Notes: generated by a model from the sequence alone, not told the origin. A stretch of 64,000 bases of DNA from Buttiauxella warmboldiae (GCF_003818135.1 NZ_RPOH01000009.1:51380-115379); one strand, 5' to 3'; shown: positions 10,100 to 20,267, counted from the first letter of the stretch. Numbers and translations are program-made.

Positions 10100-10132
10100 T
10101 TGTTACAAACGAGGCCGAAAAAGCCGTATAAT
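10100..10132 (+). promoter_or_regulatory. gltA promoter
   Basis: A perfect TATAAT at 10127-10132 is preceded by TTACAA at 10103-10108 (18-base spacing), within a TTGTTACAAAC block resembling the E. coli gltA P1 region. It lies about 310 bases upstream of the gltA start, so the mRNA has a long leader. Confidence 0.75.
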
Positions 10133-10441
10133 TCGCAAAAGTTATAGGGTGAACCTTTCACCTGAGAATAAGTTATGTAACAGTGTGATGGTATTGACCC
10201 AGTCGATAAGGCCAGTTATTAGTGATACACAGGTTTGAATGATATGGACTGCAAAGGGTCTGATTTGCTGAATTTTCGCCTACGTGGCACCAGTTACCTG
10301 CAAGCGCCCATCGCTCTGTACCCTGGCTACACAATCAAAACAGAGCCACGAGCAAATTAAAACGGGTAACGGACACGGTTGTGTTTGAATGCAAATCACG
10401 GACCCGCAGTCTGATGAAATAAGGCGCTAAGGAGACCGTAA

Positions 10442-11728
10442 ATGGCTGATAAAAAAGCAACGCTTACCTACAATGGTGATGATGCTCTGGAACTGAATGT
10501 GCTAAAAGGCACCCTTGGTCAGGATGTCATTGATATTCGTAGTCTTGGTTCTAAAGGTGTGTTTACTTTTGACCCGGGTTTTACCTCTACCGCATCATGT
10601 GAATCAAAAATCACCTTTATCGACGGTGATGAAGGTATCTTACTGCACCGTGGTTTCCCTATCGATCAGCTGGCAACCCACTCCAATTACCTTGAAGTTT
10701 GCTACATCCTGCTAAACGGTGAAAAACCGACCCAACAGCAGTACGAAGAGTTCAAAACCATTGTCACCCGCCACACCATGATCCACGAACAAATCACCCG
10801 TTTGTTCCACGGTTTCCGTCGTGACTCGCACCCGATGGCGGTGATGTGCGGCGTGACCGGCGCGCTGGCGGCGTTTTATCATGACTCCATGGATGTGAAT
10901 AACCCGCGCCATCGTGAAATCGCCGCGTTCCGCCTGCTGTCCAAAATGCCGACCATGGCAGCCATGTGTTATAAATATTCCATTGGCCAGCCGTTCGTTT
11001 ACCCACGTAACGACCTCTCCTACGCCGGTAATTTCCTGAATATGATGTTCTCCACGCCGTGTGAGAAATACGAAGTTAACCCTATTCTGGAACGTGCCAT
11101 GGACCGTATTTTGATCCTGCACGCCGACCACGAACAAAATGCGTCTACCTCTACGGTGCGTACCGCCGGTTCTTCTGGCGCTAACCCGTTCGCCTGTATC
11201 GCCGCGGGCATTGCCTCTTTGTGGGGGCCTGCTCACGGTGGCGCTAACGAAGCCGCACTGAAAATGCTCGAAGAGATCAGCAGCGTTGAGCACATCCCGG
11301 AATTCGTGCGTCGTGCGAAAGACAAGAATGACTCTTTCCGCCTGATGGGCTTTGGCCATCGCGTGTACAAAAACTACGACCCGCGCGCCACGGTGATGCG
11401 TGAAACCTGCCATGAAGTGCTCAAAGAGCTGAATCTGAAAGATAATAATCTGCTGGAAGTGGCCATGGAGCTTGAGCATATTGCGCTTAACGACCCGTAC
11501 TTCATCGAGAAGAAACTCTACCCGAACGTGGACTTCTACTCCGGTATCATCCTGAAAGCGATGGGAATTCCATCTTCCATGTTTACCGTTATCTTCGCGA
11601 TGGCGCGTACCGTGGGCTGGATTGCGCACTGGAACGAAATGCACGACGACGGCATTAAAATTGCCCGTCCACGCCAGCTGTATACCGGCTACGAACAGCG
11701 TGATTTCCAGTCTGATTTGAAAAAATAA
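10442..11728 (+). CDS. gltA: Citrate synthase (type II, hexameric)
   Basis: Encodes 428 residues, one more than E. coli. It condenses acetyl-CoA and oxaloacetate into citrate, the entry step of the TCA cycle. Family active-site segments are present: [26 protein letters not shown] and NVDFYSG carry the catalytic His, His and Asp. The N-terminal domain found in NADH-inhibited Gram-negative enzymes is intact. AAGGAG stands 7 bases before the ATG. It is divergent from sdhC, sharing a 655-base control region, and has its own terminator at 11748. Confidence 0.98.
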   Translation: MADKKATLTYNGDDALELNVLKGTLGQDVIDIRSLGSKGVFTFDPGFTSTASCESKITFIDGDEGILLHRGFPIDQLATHSNYLEVCYILLNGEKPTQQQYEEFKTIVTRHTMIHEQITRLFHGFRRDSHPMAVMCGVTGALAAFYHDSMDVNNPRHREIAAFRLLSKMPTMAAMCYKYSIGQPFVYPRNDLSYAGNFLNMMFSTPCEKYEVNPILERAMDRILILHADHEQNASTSTVRTAGSSGANPFACIAAGIASLWGPAHGGANEAALKMLEEISSVEHIPEFVRRAKDKNDSFRLMGFGHRVYKNYDPRATVMRETCHEVLKELNLKDNNLLEVAMELEHIALNDPYFIEKKLYPNVDFYSGIILKAMGIPSSMFTVIFAMARTVGWIAHWNEMHDDGIKIARPRQLYTGYEQRDFQSDLKK

Positions 11729-11747
11729 GTTCGCTTCTGGAAAAAAC

Positions 11748-11775
11748 AAAAACGCGCTGGCTGGCGCGTTTTTTT
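11748..11775 (+). terminator. gltA terminator
   Basis: The stem ACGCGC/GCGCGT (11752-11757 with 11764-11769) is extended by flanking A and T runs and is followed by a seven-T run. It lies 23 bases after the gltA stop. The A-run on the left makes it usable on the other strand, for the lipoprotein gene that converges from the right. Confidence 0.88.
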
Positions 11776-11803
11776 ATGCTTAAAAGTGCTGATTTCCCCG
11801 AGA

Positions 11804-12433
11804 TTATGCCTGCGGGGCAGCCGTCAGATTCGTGATATTCACGCCCTGCGGCGTCGAGGTTTGCGTTTCAGCCTGCGGCTGAGCCGTTGGCGCCAGCTCG
11901 GTGATTTCCGGCATCTGTATTTCCGGTACCGCTACTGGCTCGGCAGGCGTGGCAGGCGGCATCTGTTCGACCGTCGCGGGAGCTTCAATTTGCTCAGGTA
12001 TCACCGGAACGGGTTCTGCCGGAATCGATTCTGCCTTCGGTTGCGGAACCGGAGTGGACGCGCGGACGACAAATGTCGGTTTATGGTTGGTCACAGAATA
12101 GGTCACGTGGCTGATAACGTCGCGCGCTGTCGATATTTCAACAGGCGAAATGGTGACGCGACCAATCAGCGTACGGGCATAGCCGCCGACTTTATGCTTG
12201 CCTTCTGGCAGCTGGACCTCAATCTTCTCACCGGTCCCCAGCATACCGGCGTCCTTACCATCAATGGTGACGTATATTTCGGTGCCATCGTCGGTTTTCG
12301 TCGGGATATGCGTCACGGCCACCCGCGAGGAGCCGAAATCGAAAGCCGGTGCCGGGTCGGCAGTTTTCGATGCTGCGCATCCTGTCAGGGCTAAAACGGC
12401 TGTGACGGCGGTCAGGGTGAAACGATAACTCAT
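11804..12433 (-). CDS. Uncharacterised outer-membrane lipoprotein with a PEGA-like domain
   Basis: I do not recognise a named gene. The start at 12433 gives 209 residues with a clear lipoprotein signal: a hydrophobic stretch ending LALTGC, with Cys19 as the lipid-modified residue. Residue +2 is Ala, which predicts sorting to the outer membrane. Residues about 50-115 (EIYVTIDGKDAG, then LPEGKHKVGGY) resemble a PEGA-type beta-sandwich. Residues about 125-200 are Pro/Glu/Gln-rich and look disordered, like a periplasmic spacer. It lies between gltA (converging) and nei (same strand, 92 bases upstream). In E. coli, abrB and a fimbrial cluster occupy this place. Confidence 0.85.
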   Translation of the reverse strand: MSYRFTLTAVTAVLALTGCAASKTADPAPAFDFGSSRVAVTHIPTKTDDGTEIYVTIDGKDAGMLGTGEKIEVQLPEGKHKVGGYARTLIGRVTISPVEISTARDVISHVTYSVTNHKPTFVVRASTPVPQPKAESIPAEPVPVIPEQIEAPATVEQMPPATPAEPVAVPEIQMPEITELAPTAQPQAETQTSTPQGVNITNLTAAPQA

Positions 12434-12525
12434 AGTACGAGGTCTTCCTTTAAGGTTTTTTTGTGATCGGCATCCCAATATACCCCATCTCCGGCCTGTG
12501 AGATAAACGCAATCTTCAGGATTGT

Positions 12526-13317
12526 TTAATGCTGACAGCCCGGGCACCAATAAAACGGCCGGGATGAAAGCATTGTTTTCTCGATTACCCCGCCGCAGCG
12601 TTCGCACTTCTGCCCTGCGCGGTGGAACACCTTAAAGCTAAAAATCGCGCCGTGATGTTTGTTTTCATTCACAGTTCCGCGCGTATTGTAGGAGTGTCGC
12701 GGAATATCCAGCAGCGCGTACGCGAGTTTATCGAGTTGCTGCGGCGATAAATCCTGCGCCTTATGGTGCGCCAGCAGCCCCACGGCCCAAAGGATCTCAA
12801 CGCGCAGATAGTTTCCTAAACCGGCCAGAAAGGCCTGATCCAGCAATAACCCGCTGAATTGGCGTTTACGGAACTTTGCTGATAATAAGCGTGCCTTAAC
12901 TTGCTCAGCGCTGAGTGTGAGATCCAACACATCCGGGCCAACGCGCAGCAAAAACGGGTGATTTGTTACTCCATCGGCGTCGAGCATTTCAATATCCGAC
13001 GCGCTATACAGCAAAATGGCTTTCTCAGCCGTTTGCAACTTAACGCGCAGCACCCGAGTGGTGTCCGGCATTTCCCCTGCATTTATCACGCGCCACACGC
13101 CGTACAGCTGGTTGTGGCTGTACAAAGTTAGCCCATTGGAAAAATGCGTAAGCAATGCCTTACCGCGCGTTTCGAGGCGATTGACTTGCTCACCAATTAG
13201 CGCCTGCTCAAACGCTTTCAACGCGGGAAAAGCAAACCACACGTCGGTTAGCGGCTGAGCTAAAACGGCGGCCTCAAGCATATCTGCGGCTCGCCTTATT
13301 TCCGGGCCTTCTGGCAT
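12526..13317 (-). CDS. nei: Endonuclease VIII (DNA glycosylase/AP lyase)
   Basis: Encodes 263 residues, as in E. coli. It removes oxidised pyrimidines from DNA and nicks the abasic site. The mature N-terminus Pro2-Glu3 ([12 protein letters not shown]) forms the Schiff-base nucleophile and acid pair, with the conserved Lys in [10 protein letters not shown] near residue 53. The C-terminal zinc finger is CERCGG...CPGC. The helix-two-turn-helix segment lies in the second half ([13 protein letters not shown]). It starts 17 bases after pxpC ends. In E. coli, pxpA would lie between them. Confidence 0.97.
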   Translation of the reverse strand: MPEGPEIRRAADMLEAAVLAQPLTDVWFAFPALKAFEQALIGEQVNRLETRGKALLTHFSNGLTLYSHNQLYGVWRVINAGEMPDTTRVLRVKLQTAEKAILLYSASDIEMLDADGVTNHPFLLRVGPDVLDLTLSAEQVKARLLSAKFRKRQFSGLLLDQAFLAGLGNYLRVEILWAVGLLAHHKAQDLSPQQLDKLAYALLDIPRHSYNTRGTVNENKHHGAIFSFKVFHRAGQKCERCGGVIEKTMLSSRPFYWCPGCQH

Positions 13318-13334
13318 CTCTTTATTCCTGAAAA

Positions 13335-14267
13335 TTAATCTTCGTTATTCAGCCGCCAGGCCAGCTGTTCCAGATAAATATGCTGTTCGCGACGCGCCTT
13401 CAGCGCTTCTTCAAGCGTGCATGGCACAAAATGCACCGGTTCGCCGAGTCGTATTTGCGCCAGGTTAAACATATCGGCTTCAATTACGCAGGCGATTCTT
13501 GGATAGCCGCCGGTTGTCTGAGCATCGTTCATCAGCACGATAGGCTGCCCGTTATGCGGCACCTGCACCACGCCGGGTAACAAACCATGGGACAGCAATT
13601 CGCGCTCGGTGGTGCGTTCCAGGCGCTGCCCCTGCAGGCGATAGCCCATGCGGTTACTTTGCGGGCTTAACTGCCACGGCAGACGCCAGAATTCATCTTG
13701 CGAAGTTTGCGTAAATTCATGATATTCCGGCCCCGCCAGCGCACGGATGCGGTTTCCCCATAGCAGCTGTTTCACGCCGCGCGCCTCACGGAAATGGCGT
13801 GTGGCGGGTAGCACGGGGATCTCATCGCCATCTTTCACTAAGCGTCCTTCAAGGCCACCCACCTGCGCTTTAAGATCGGTACTGTACGACCCCAGAACCT
13901 CCGGCACATCCAGACCACCCGCAACAGCAAGATAACTCCGCATGCCACGCTCGGGGGTTTTGAGCTTTAATTGCTGGCCCGCTTTCACCGGCAAACGCCA
14001 GCCGGTCCACACTGCACGGCCATCGAGTTCAGCATGACAACCGGCGCCGGTTAAGGCAAACCAGCCATCTTTGGTAAATTCCACCACGCAGTGGCCGAGC
14101 GTGATTTCCAGCGCCGCGCTTTCCGGGGCATTGCCTACCAGCAAATTGGCAATTTGTAACGCAGGGGTATCCAGCGCGCCGCAGCGGCTCACGCCTAATT
14201 GGCGGTAGCCATAGCGCCCGGTGTCTTGCACCGACATGTGCATCCCGGCACGAATAATTTTCAGCAC
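13335..14267 (-). CDS. pxpC: 5-oxoprolinase subunit C (biotin-dependent carboxylase-like)
   Basis: Encodes 310 residues of the KipA/PxpC family (old name ybgK). With PxpB and PxpA it hydrolyses 5-oxoproline (pyroglutamate) to glutamate using ATP. The start is GTG at 14267, preceded by AAGGAGG; it overlaps the end of pxpB by seven bases. Family motifs include [14 protein letters not shown] and [12 protein letters not shown] near the C-terminus. PxpA, the third subunit, is not encoded next to it, unlike E. coli. Confidence 0.95.
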   Translation of the reverse strand: MLKIIRAGMHMSVQDTGRYGYRQLGVSRCGALDTPALQIANLLVGNAPESAALEITLGHCVVEFTKDGWFALTGAGCHAELDGRAVWTGWRLPVKAGQQLKLKTPERGMRSYLAVAGGLDVPEVLGSYSTDLKAQVGGLEGRLVKDGDEIPVLPATRHFREARGVKQLLWGNRIRALAGPEYHEFTQTSQDEFWRLPWQLSPQSNRMGYRLQGQRLERTTERELLSHGLLPGVVQVPHNGQPIVLMNDAQTTGGYPRIACVIEADMFNLAQIRLGEPVHFVPCTLEEALKARREQHIYLEQLAWRLNNED

Positions 14268-14917
14268 ACGCCCTCCTTTTGAGGCACAAAACGCACGGTA
14301 TCACCCGGAGTTAATAATGTTGGTTGCTCTGCTGCCGGATTGAATAATTTCCACGACGTCTGGCCGATAATCTGCCAGCCGCCCGGCGTTGCCAGCGGGT
14401 AAATTCCGGTCTGGCTGCCGCCAATCCCAACCGATCCGGCCGGTACCATCAACCGCGGTTCAGCACGGCGCGGGGTGACAAGCGTAGGCGCAAGCCCTGC
14501 AAGATACGCAAAGCCCGGCTGAAAGCCGAGAAAATAGACCACGTAATCAACCGCCGCGTGTTGTTCCACCACCTGGCTTACCGATAAACCGCAATGCCCG
14601 GCCACTTCTGCCAAATCTGGGCCGTGGCTGCCGCCGTAAATCACCGGAATTTCCACGCAGCGCGAGGTGGGGATCATGGCCTCGCTCTCTTCCCACCAGC
14701 GTTGAATGCGTTCAATGCCATCCAGCGCCAGGCTCTGCGGCTCACGTAATACGACGGTGATGTTGTTCATCCCGGGGATGACTTCCAGGACTGAAGGCGC
14801 TTCCAGCAAGCGTTGGGTCAATCCCCAGATACGTTGCTGACTTTTCAATGATAATGGCGGCTCCAGTTCCAGAACCACTGCGCTTTCGCCTAATAGATAA
14901 CAGCGTGCTCTTTGCAC
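14261..14917 (-). CDS. pxpB: 5-oxoprolinase subunit B (KipI-like)
   Basis: Encodes 218 residues, matching E. coli YbgJ/PxpB, the KipI-like partner of PxpC in 5-oxoprolinase. The C-terminal cyclophilin-like domain contains [12 protein letters not shown] and [25 protein letters not shown], diagnostic of this family. It lies 20 bases after ybgI and overlaps pxpC, so pxpB and pxpC are probably made together as a cytoplasmic complex. Confidence 0.96.
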   Translation of the reverse strand: MQRARCYLLGESAVVLELEPPLSLKSQQRIWGLTQRLLEAPSVLEVIPGMNNITVVLREPQSLALDGIERIQRWWEESEAMIPTSRCVEIPVIYGGSHGPDLAEVAGHCGLSVSQVVEQHAAVDYVVYFLGFQPGFAYLAGLAPTLVTPRRAEPRLMVPAGSVGIGGSQTGIYPLATPGGWQIIGQTSWKLFNPAAEQPTLLTPGDTVRFVPQKEGVC

Positions 14918-14937
14918 TTTTTCTCCTCGGTCTTGCG

Positions 14938-15681
14938 TTATGCCGGGTTCGGAATATCAATAAAGGTCACGTCTAAATCGGTTTCGCTGTTCAGCCAGTC
15001 ACTCAGCGCCTGAATGCCGCCGCGCTCCGTGGCGTGGTGTCCAGCCGCATAAAAATGCAGGCCCTGCTCGCGTGCAGAATGAATGGTCTGTTCTGAAACT
15101 TCACCGCTAATAAACGCATCCACGCCAAAACGGGCCGCGCTATCAATAAAGCTTTGGCCCCCACCGGTACACCAGGCGATGCGACGGATCTGCTCAGGCC
15201 CCGTATCGCCGCACCACAACGGCGTGCGTCCCAGACGCATTTCAATCCATGACGCCAGTTCAACGCCTGAAAGCGGCGTGGGGAACTCTCCCCAGGGCAC
15301 CAGCGGCTCAATTTCACCTTTGGTTTCAATGCCCAGCAACGCACCAAGCTGCGCGTTATTACCGAGTTGCGGATGGGCATCAAGCGGCAGATGCCAGCCG
15401 AAGAGATTGATATCGTTAGCCAGCAGCGCTTTCAGGCGCCTGCGTTTCATGCCGCGAATCACCGGCGATTCGCCTTTCCAGAAATAACCGTGGTGCACAA
15501 TAATGGCGTCTGCCTGCTGGCGCACAGCCTCATCAATCAGCGCCTGGCTTGCGGTCACGCCGGTCACAATTTTGCGTATCTCTTCGCGCCCTTCCACCTG
15601 CAGCCCATTCGGCGCATAGTCGCTTATCGCGGCACTGTTAAGCTTCTCGTTAATCAGACGTTCAAGCTCGCTATTTTTCAT
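14938..15681 (-). CDS. ybgI: NIF3-family metal-binding protein (GTP cyclohydrolase 1 type 2 homolog)
   Basis: Encodes 247 residues starting [14 protein letters not shown], with the family length; the frame is open far upstream but that extension overlaps phr and lacks similarity. NIF3 dinuclear-metal residues are visible in [10 protein letters not shown] (His pair near residue 63), in the GWHLPLDAH segment (near 97) and in HHATERGG near the C-terminus. It forms a toroidal hexamer in E. coli. The biological role is unsettled. It lies 10 bases after phr and upstream of pxpB, and in E. coli dtpD separates it from phr. Confidence 0.95.
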   Translation of the reverse strand: MKNSELERLINEKLNSAAISDYAPNGLQVEGREEIRKIVTGVTASQALIDEAVRQQADAIIVHHGYFWKGESPVIRGMKRRRLKALLANDINLFGWHLPLDAHPQLGNNAQLGALLGIETKGEIEPLVPWGEFPTPLSGVELASWIEMRLGRTPLWCGDTGPEQIRRIAWCTGGGQSFIDSAARFGVDAFISGEVSEQTIHSAREQGLHFYAAGHHATERGGIQALSDWLNSETDLDVTFIDIPNPA

Positions 15682-15691
15682 CTTCTTTCTC

Positions 15692-17110
15692 TCAGGATTT
15701 ACGGGCCGCTTCATAAGCGGCAAGTGTCGCGATACGTGCTTGTTTATGTTCAACAATTGGACGTGGATAGTCCAGCTCCAATTGCTGTTTTTCTGCCCAG
15801 AGCCAGGGCGTATGAATATATTTATCGGGTACAGCCACCAGTTCTGGCAACCACTGGCGGATAAATTCCCCTTGCGCATCAAATCGCTCGCCCTGGGTCG
15901 TCGGGTTGAAGATGCGAAAATAAGGCGCGGCGTCGGTGCCTGTCGAAGCAGCCCATTGCCAGCCGCCATTGTTTGCCGCGAGATCGCCATCCACCAGCTG
16001 TGACATAAAGTAGCGTTCACCACGCCGCCAGTCACACAATAAATCTTTGACCAGAAAACTCGCCGCCACCATGCGTAAACGGTTGAGCATCCAGCCAGTG
16101 GTGTTGAGCTGGCGCATAGCCGCATCCACAATCGGGAACCCCGTTTTCCCTTGCTGCCAGGCGATAAACTGCGCCTCATCTTGTCGCCAGACAACCTTAT
16201 CTGTCCATGAGATAAATGGCTGATGGCGGCAAAGTTTCGGATACGCCACCAGCAAATGGCGATAGAACTCCCGCCAGATTAATTCATTTAACCACACGCT
16301 TCCGCTCCCACCGTCCAGCACCTGTGGATGCTCTTTCAATAAACGGTGTAAACACTGGCGCGGCGACAGCACGCCAATTGCCAGGTACGCCGACAGGCGG
16401 CTGGTGCCATCGACGGCGGGAAAATCGCGCCGTTGTTCGTAATCAGCCGCTGACTGGCGGCAGAACTGGCGCAGCTGATTAATGGCCTGCGGTTCACCGA
16501 TGGGGAACAAACTTTCATCTATTGGCTGGCGGGGATAATCAAACTCGTGGAGCGGTGGTATTTCCCAAAGGGATGCGCCACGCGCTTTCGGGGCTGAAAC
16601 ACATTCGGGTAGCCCTTCGTGAAGCCGTTTGATAAATGCTTTGCTAAAGGGCGTAAAAACTTTGTACATCTCTTGATTGCCCGTGATGACGCTCGCTGGC
16701 GGCAATAACACACTGTCATCAAAACCCTGGCAAACCACTTCACGGCCCAGCGCCTTTTCAACCGCCGCGTCACGCTGGCGTTCATTAAGCTCGTATTGGT
16801 AGTTATAAAACAGCGCCTCAACCTGCTGCTGTTCGCAGAAATTTTTCAGGAATTGCGCACAGTCATTAAAGTCACCGACCTCACGGACCAACAGCTCAAT
16901 GCCGCGCTCCGCAAGCGCAGCACGCAGGCCTTGTACGTGCTGCCAGATAAACTCCGCCTGACGCGGTGCCATATCGTGCTGGCGCCATTGCTGCGGGGTG
17001 GCGAGAAAAATGCCGATGACGCGGACCTCAGACGAACGGCACGCTGCCGCCAGCGCCAGGTTGTCATTGACCCGTAAATCATTGCGAAACCAGACCAGAT
17101 GCGTGGCCAT
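15692..17110 (-). CDS. phr: Deoxyribodipyrimidine photolyase (CPD class I)
   Basis: Encodes 472 residues, as in E. coli. It repairs cyclobutane pyrimidine dimers with blue light, using FADH and a methenyltetrahydrofolate antenna. The N-terminal antenna domain starts THLVWFRNDLRVND. The FAD-binding domain has the photolyase signatures TGFPIVDAAMRQL and NRLRMVAASFLVKDLLCDWR, followed by GGWQWAASTGTDAAPYFRIFNP. It is the last gene of the 16-minute block; nuoN follows on the other side of a 118-base gap that is a synteny break against E. coli. Confidence 0.98.
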   Translation of the reverse strand: MATHLVWFRNDLRVNDNLALAAACRSSEVRVIGIFLATPQQWRQHDMAPRQAEFIWQHVQGLRAALAERGIELLVREVGDFNDCAQFLKNFCEQQQVEALFYNYQYELNERQRDAAVEKALGREVVCQGFDDSVLLPPASVITGNQEMYKVFTPFSKAFIKRLHEGLPECVSAPKARGASLWEIPPLHEFDYPRQPIDESLFPIGEPQAINQLRQFCRQSAADYEQRRDFPAVDGTSRLSAYLAIGVLSPRQCLHRLLKEHPQVLDGGSGSVWLNELIWREFYRHLLVAYPKLCRHQPFISWTDKVVWRQDEAQFIAWQQGKTGFPIVDAAMRQLNTTGWMLNRLRMVAASFLVKDLLCDWRRGERYFMSQLVDGDLAANNGGWQWAASTGTDAAPYFRIFNPTTQGERFDAQGEFIRQWLPELVAVPDKYIHTPWLWAEKQQLELDYPRPIVEHKQARIATLAAYEAARKS

Positions 17111-17182
17111 AAAACTCCATATTTAATTACCGTATCCGCACGTTTGAATGTGCTCGCATAAGTGTAGCAAGCCCGTAAAACA

Positions 17183-17212
17183 AAAAGGGCCACCCTGTTG
17201 GGCAGCCCTTTC
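17183..17212 (-). terminator. Terminator of the nuo operon
   Basis: An AAAGGGC/GCCCTTT stem with a partly paired inner CACC/GGGC region (17184-17212) is followed on the minus strand by TTTTTG. It lies 17 bases after the nuoN stop and just upstream of the phr start. Confidence 0.8.
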
Positions 17213-17228
17213 ACAGGTCGGGTTGGCA

Positions 17229-18686
17229 CTACATCATCGGTGTCGCCATACGCACCAGCGTAATCAGCGGTTGCGGATAAACCCCCAGCAACAGTACCAG
17301 CACGGCAGAGATCAGCACCACCACGCCGCCCGCAGTGAACGCCCAGTTAGTCGGCGCATCACGGCCTGGCTGCTGTGGTGCGTTCAGATACAAACTCACC
17401 GTCACACGCAGGTAGTAATACAGGCCAATCGCACTTCCCAGCACCACGGCCCCGGTCAGCCACCACAGCTGGGACTGAACGCCAACCGCGATAATGTAGA
17501 ACTTGCCGATGAAGCCCAGCGTCATTGGGATACCCGCCAGCGACAGCATCATCACCGTCATCACCGCGGAAAGGATCGGCTTGTGCCAGAACAGACCACG
17601 GTAGGAGTACAGCGAATCGGCATCCGGGCCGCGATACGGGCTGGACATCAGGCTAACCACGCCGAATGCGCCAAGGCTGCTGAACAGGTAACCGGCCAGA
17701 TAGACGCCAACGGCCTCCATCGACATATCGCCGCTTTGCAGGGCAATCAGCGCCACCAGCAGATAACCGAGGTGCGAAATAGACGAGTAGCCCAGCAGAC
17801 GCTTGATATTGGTCTGACTCAGCGCCATCAGGTTACCGAAGATAATGGAGATAAAGGCGATAATCCCCAGCACCACGCGCACCGCTTCGCTATCGCCAAC
17901 CGGCGCGTAGAGGAACAGACGCATCACTACGCCAAAGATGGCGATTTTGCTGGCGGTGGCAAGGAAGGTAGAAACCGGAGCCGGCGCGCCCTGATAGACA
18001 TCTGGCGTCCACAGGTGGAACGGAACCAGCGACAGTTTAAAACCAAGACCAACAATCATCAGGCCCAGACCGGCCAGCAGCAACGGCTCGTGCAGCATGT
18101 TGTCTGCCAGGCTTTGACCCAGGCTCACAAACGACAGGTCACCAGATTCCGCATACACCAGCGCCATACCGAACAGCAGGAATGAAGAGGCTGCGGCAGA
18201 AAGAATCGTGTATTTGATACTGGCTTCAAGCGAGCGTTTCTGGCGGAAAGCGTAGCCAATCAAACCAAATAGCGGCAGCGAAATCAGCTCAATACCGAGG
18301 AACAGCGCCGCCAGGTGGTTAGCGTTTGCCAGCAGAATACCGCCGAGAGCGGCAATCAGCACCAGCAGGTAAAACTCTTCGCGGTTGTCGGTGTAGCCCT
18401 CAAGCCACGGATAGGCAAAGGTACAGGTTGCCAGGCTCGCCAGCAAAACCAGCCCGGTGTAGAGCATCGCATAGCCATCGACGCGCATCAGCGGCGTGAC
18501 GTCCATAGCGCCGGCCTGGCCGACAAACCACAGAGAAACGAGTGCTGCGTTCAGGCCGATGACTGCCAGGGTTGCATTGACAAAATGGTCGCGTCGCCAC
18601 GCTATGGAGAGCATCACAACCACCACCGTCAATCCGACGACGAGCAGCGGTAGCAGCGCGATCAAGTGTTGAGGAGTTATAGTCAT
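17229..18686 (-). CDS. nuoN: NADH-quinone oxidoreductase subunit N
   Basis: Encodes 485 residues, as in E. coli. It is one of the three Mrp-antiporter-like proton-pumping subunits of respiratory complex I, with about 14 transmembrane helices. The conserved lysine-bearing helix segments include [17 protein letters not shown], shared with NuoL and NuoM, and [20 protein letters not shown]. It is the last gene of nuoA-N, six bases after nuoM, and is followed by the operon terminator at 17183-17212. Confidence 0.98.
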   Translation of the reverse strand: MTITPQHLIALLPLLVVGLTVVVVMLSIAWRRDHFVNATLAVIGLNAALVSLWFVGQAGAMDVTPLMRVDGYAMLYTGLVLLASLATCTFAYPWLEGYTDNREEFYLLVLIAALGGILLANANHLAALFLGIELISLPLFGLIGYAFRQKRSLEASIKYTILSAAASSFLLFGMALVYAESGDLSFVSLGQSLADNMLHEPLLLAGLGLMIVGLGFKLSLVPFHLWTPDVYQGAPAPVSTFLATASKIAIFGVVMRLFLYAPVGDSEAVRVVLGIIAFISIIFGNLMALSQTNIKRLLGYSSISHLGYLLVALIALQSGDMSMEAVGVYLAGYLFSSLGAFGVVSLMSSPYRGPDADSLYSYRGLFWHKPILSAVMTVMMLSLAGIPMTLGFIGKFYIIAVGVQSQLWWLTGAVVLGSAIGLYYYLRVTVSLYLNAPQQPGRDAPTNWAFTAGGVVVLISAVLVLLLGVYPQPLITLVRMATPMM

Positions 18687-18692
18687 GGCGAA

Positions 18693-20222
18693 TTACGGCC
18701 TTGTAGTTGGAATTGAACTGGTAAACCACTGCTGAATATTGCTCATCGCGGAATGCGAAGTATCCAGAATTGGCTGCGGGTAGAAGCCCAGCAGGACTAA
18801 CAGCACCACCAGCAACAGGATGATAAAGAACTCGCGCGGCGACATGCCTGGCAGCTGTTTATCACTGATTTCACTTTTCGCTTTACCGAAGTAAGCACGG
18901 TGCAGCATCGCCAGCGAATAAACCGAGGCAAATACCAGACCGAAGGTCGAGATAATCGTAATCATCGGCACGATGTGGTAGCTGCCGAACAGGATCATAA
19001 ACTCGCCCACAAAGTTACCGGTACCCGGCATGCCAAGCGTTGCCACGGCGAAAAACATCGACAGACCCGGCAACCATTTGATTTTGTTCCACAGGCCGCC
19101 CATCAGGCGCATATCACGCGTGTGCAGACGCTCGTAGAGCTGGCCGCAGATGATGAACATCCCCGCCGCGGAAAGACCGTGCGCAATCATCTGAATCACC
19201 GCCCCCTGGTAAGCCAGCTGGCTGCCGGTATAAATGGCAATCAACACAAAGCCCATGTGGGAAACGGAGGTGTAAGCGATCAGGCGTTTGATATCGGTCT
19301 GCGCGAAGGCCATCCATGCGCCGTAGAAGATACCGATGACGCCCAGCCACATGGCGATTGGGGCAAATTCAGCGGAGGCTTCCGGGAACAGCGGCAGAGC
19401 AAAACGCAGCAGGCCGTAAGCGGCGGTTTTCAGCAGGATACCGGCGAGGTCAACCGAACCCGCGGTTGGTGCTTGCGAGTGCGCATCAGGTAGCCAACCG
19501 TGCAATGGAACTACCGGCATTTTCACCGCAAAGGCGATGAAGAAGCCGAGCATCAGCAGCCATTGAACGCTGCTGGACATTTCAGTATGCAGCAATTGCT
19601 CGTAGTTAAATGTCCAGACGCCGGTTGAGTTGTAATGCACGAATACCAGGCCAAGAATGGCAATCAACATCACCAGACCGCTTGCCTGGGTGTAGATGAA
19701 GAACTTGGTCGCAGCGGTGATACGCGTCTTCCCGTCGGAGGCTTTGTGGCCCCACAGCGCAATCAGGAAGTACATCGGCACCAGCATCATTTCCCAGAAG
19801 AAGAAGAACAGGAACATGTCGATGGCAAGGAACACGCCGATCACGCCGCCGAGGATCCACATCAGGTTGAGGTGGAAGAAGCCCTGATATTTTTCGATTT
19901 CATTCCAGGAACAGAGTACCGCCAGCACGCCGAGCAGACCGGTCAGGACCACCATCAGCAGCGACAGGCCGTCAAGGGCTAAGTGGATTTCAATCCCAAA
20001 GCGTGGGATCCACGGCAAAACAAATTCAGACTGCCACTGCGGCAAACCTGCGGATTGCGTCAGCGAGTAGCCGCCGGCTAACCACAGTTGCAGCGAGAGC
20101 GCCAGTGTCAGTCCCATCGTTACCAGCGCAATCCAACGCGGCACTTTTACGCCGAAGCGCTCGGTCTGCCAGCAGAAGAAGCCGCCAATAAAGGGGATGA
20201 GTATCAGCCAGGGTAATAGCAT
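18693..20222 (-). CDS. nuoM: NADH-quinone oxidoreductase subunit M
   Basis: Encodes 509 residues, the usual length. It is an antiporter-like proton-pumping subunit in the membrane arm of complex I. The conserved helix-7/8 region is VVPLHGWLPDAHSQAPTAGS, and the discontinuous helix region includes FAQTDIKRLIAYTSVSHMGF. The essential Glu of helix 5 lies in FFFFWEMMLVPMYFL. It follows nuoL by 79 bases, and that gap holds one copy of the CCCTCTCC palindrome family. Confidence 0.98.
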   Translation of the reverse strand: MLLPWLILIPFIGGFFCWQTERFGVKVPRWIALVTMGLTLALSLQLWLAGGYSLTQSAGLPQWQSEFVLPWIPRFGIEIHLALDGLSLLMVVLTGLLGVLAVLCSWNEIEKYQGFFHLNLMWILGGVIGVFLAIDMFLFFFFWEMMLVPMYFLIALWGHKASDGKTRITAATKFFIYTQASGLVMLIAILGLVFVHYNSTGVWTFNYEQLLHTEMSSSVQWLLMLGFFIAFAVKMPVVPLHGWLPDAHSQAPTAGSVDLAGILLKTAAYGLLRFALPLFPEASAEFAPIAMWLGVIGIFYGAWMAFAQTDIKRLIAYTSVSHMGFVLIAIYTGSQLAYQGAVIQMIAHGLSAAGMFIICGQLYERLHTRDMRLMGGLWNKIKWLPGLSMFFAVATLGMPGTGNFVGEFMILFGSYHIVPMITIISTFGLVFASVYSLAMLHRAYFGKAKSEISDKQLPGMSPREFFIILLLVVLLVLLGFYPQPILDTSHSAMSNIQQWFTSSIPTTRP

Positions 20223-20267
20223 GGCATTTGTGTCCCTAAGTCAAAATAAACCAAAACATCACTCACA

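Larger units (their letters stand above)
9787..10441. other. Divergent control region between sdhC and gltA
   Basis: A 655-base gap with no credible gene. It holds the sdhC promoter (9964-9992), a CRP-like palindrome (10031-10044), an A/T-rich stretch (about 10045-10110) and the gltA promoter (10100-10132), followed by a gltA leader of about 300 bases. In E. coli this region is controlled by ArcA and CRP. I cannot place ArcA sites by eye. Confidence 0.8.

Noticed and set aside
14938..16194. A 418-residue version of YbgI with a long N-terminal extension
   Set aside because: The extra 171 codons overlap phr out of frame and show no similarity; the start at 15681 gives the family length.
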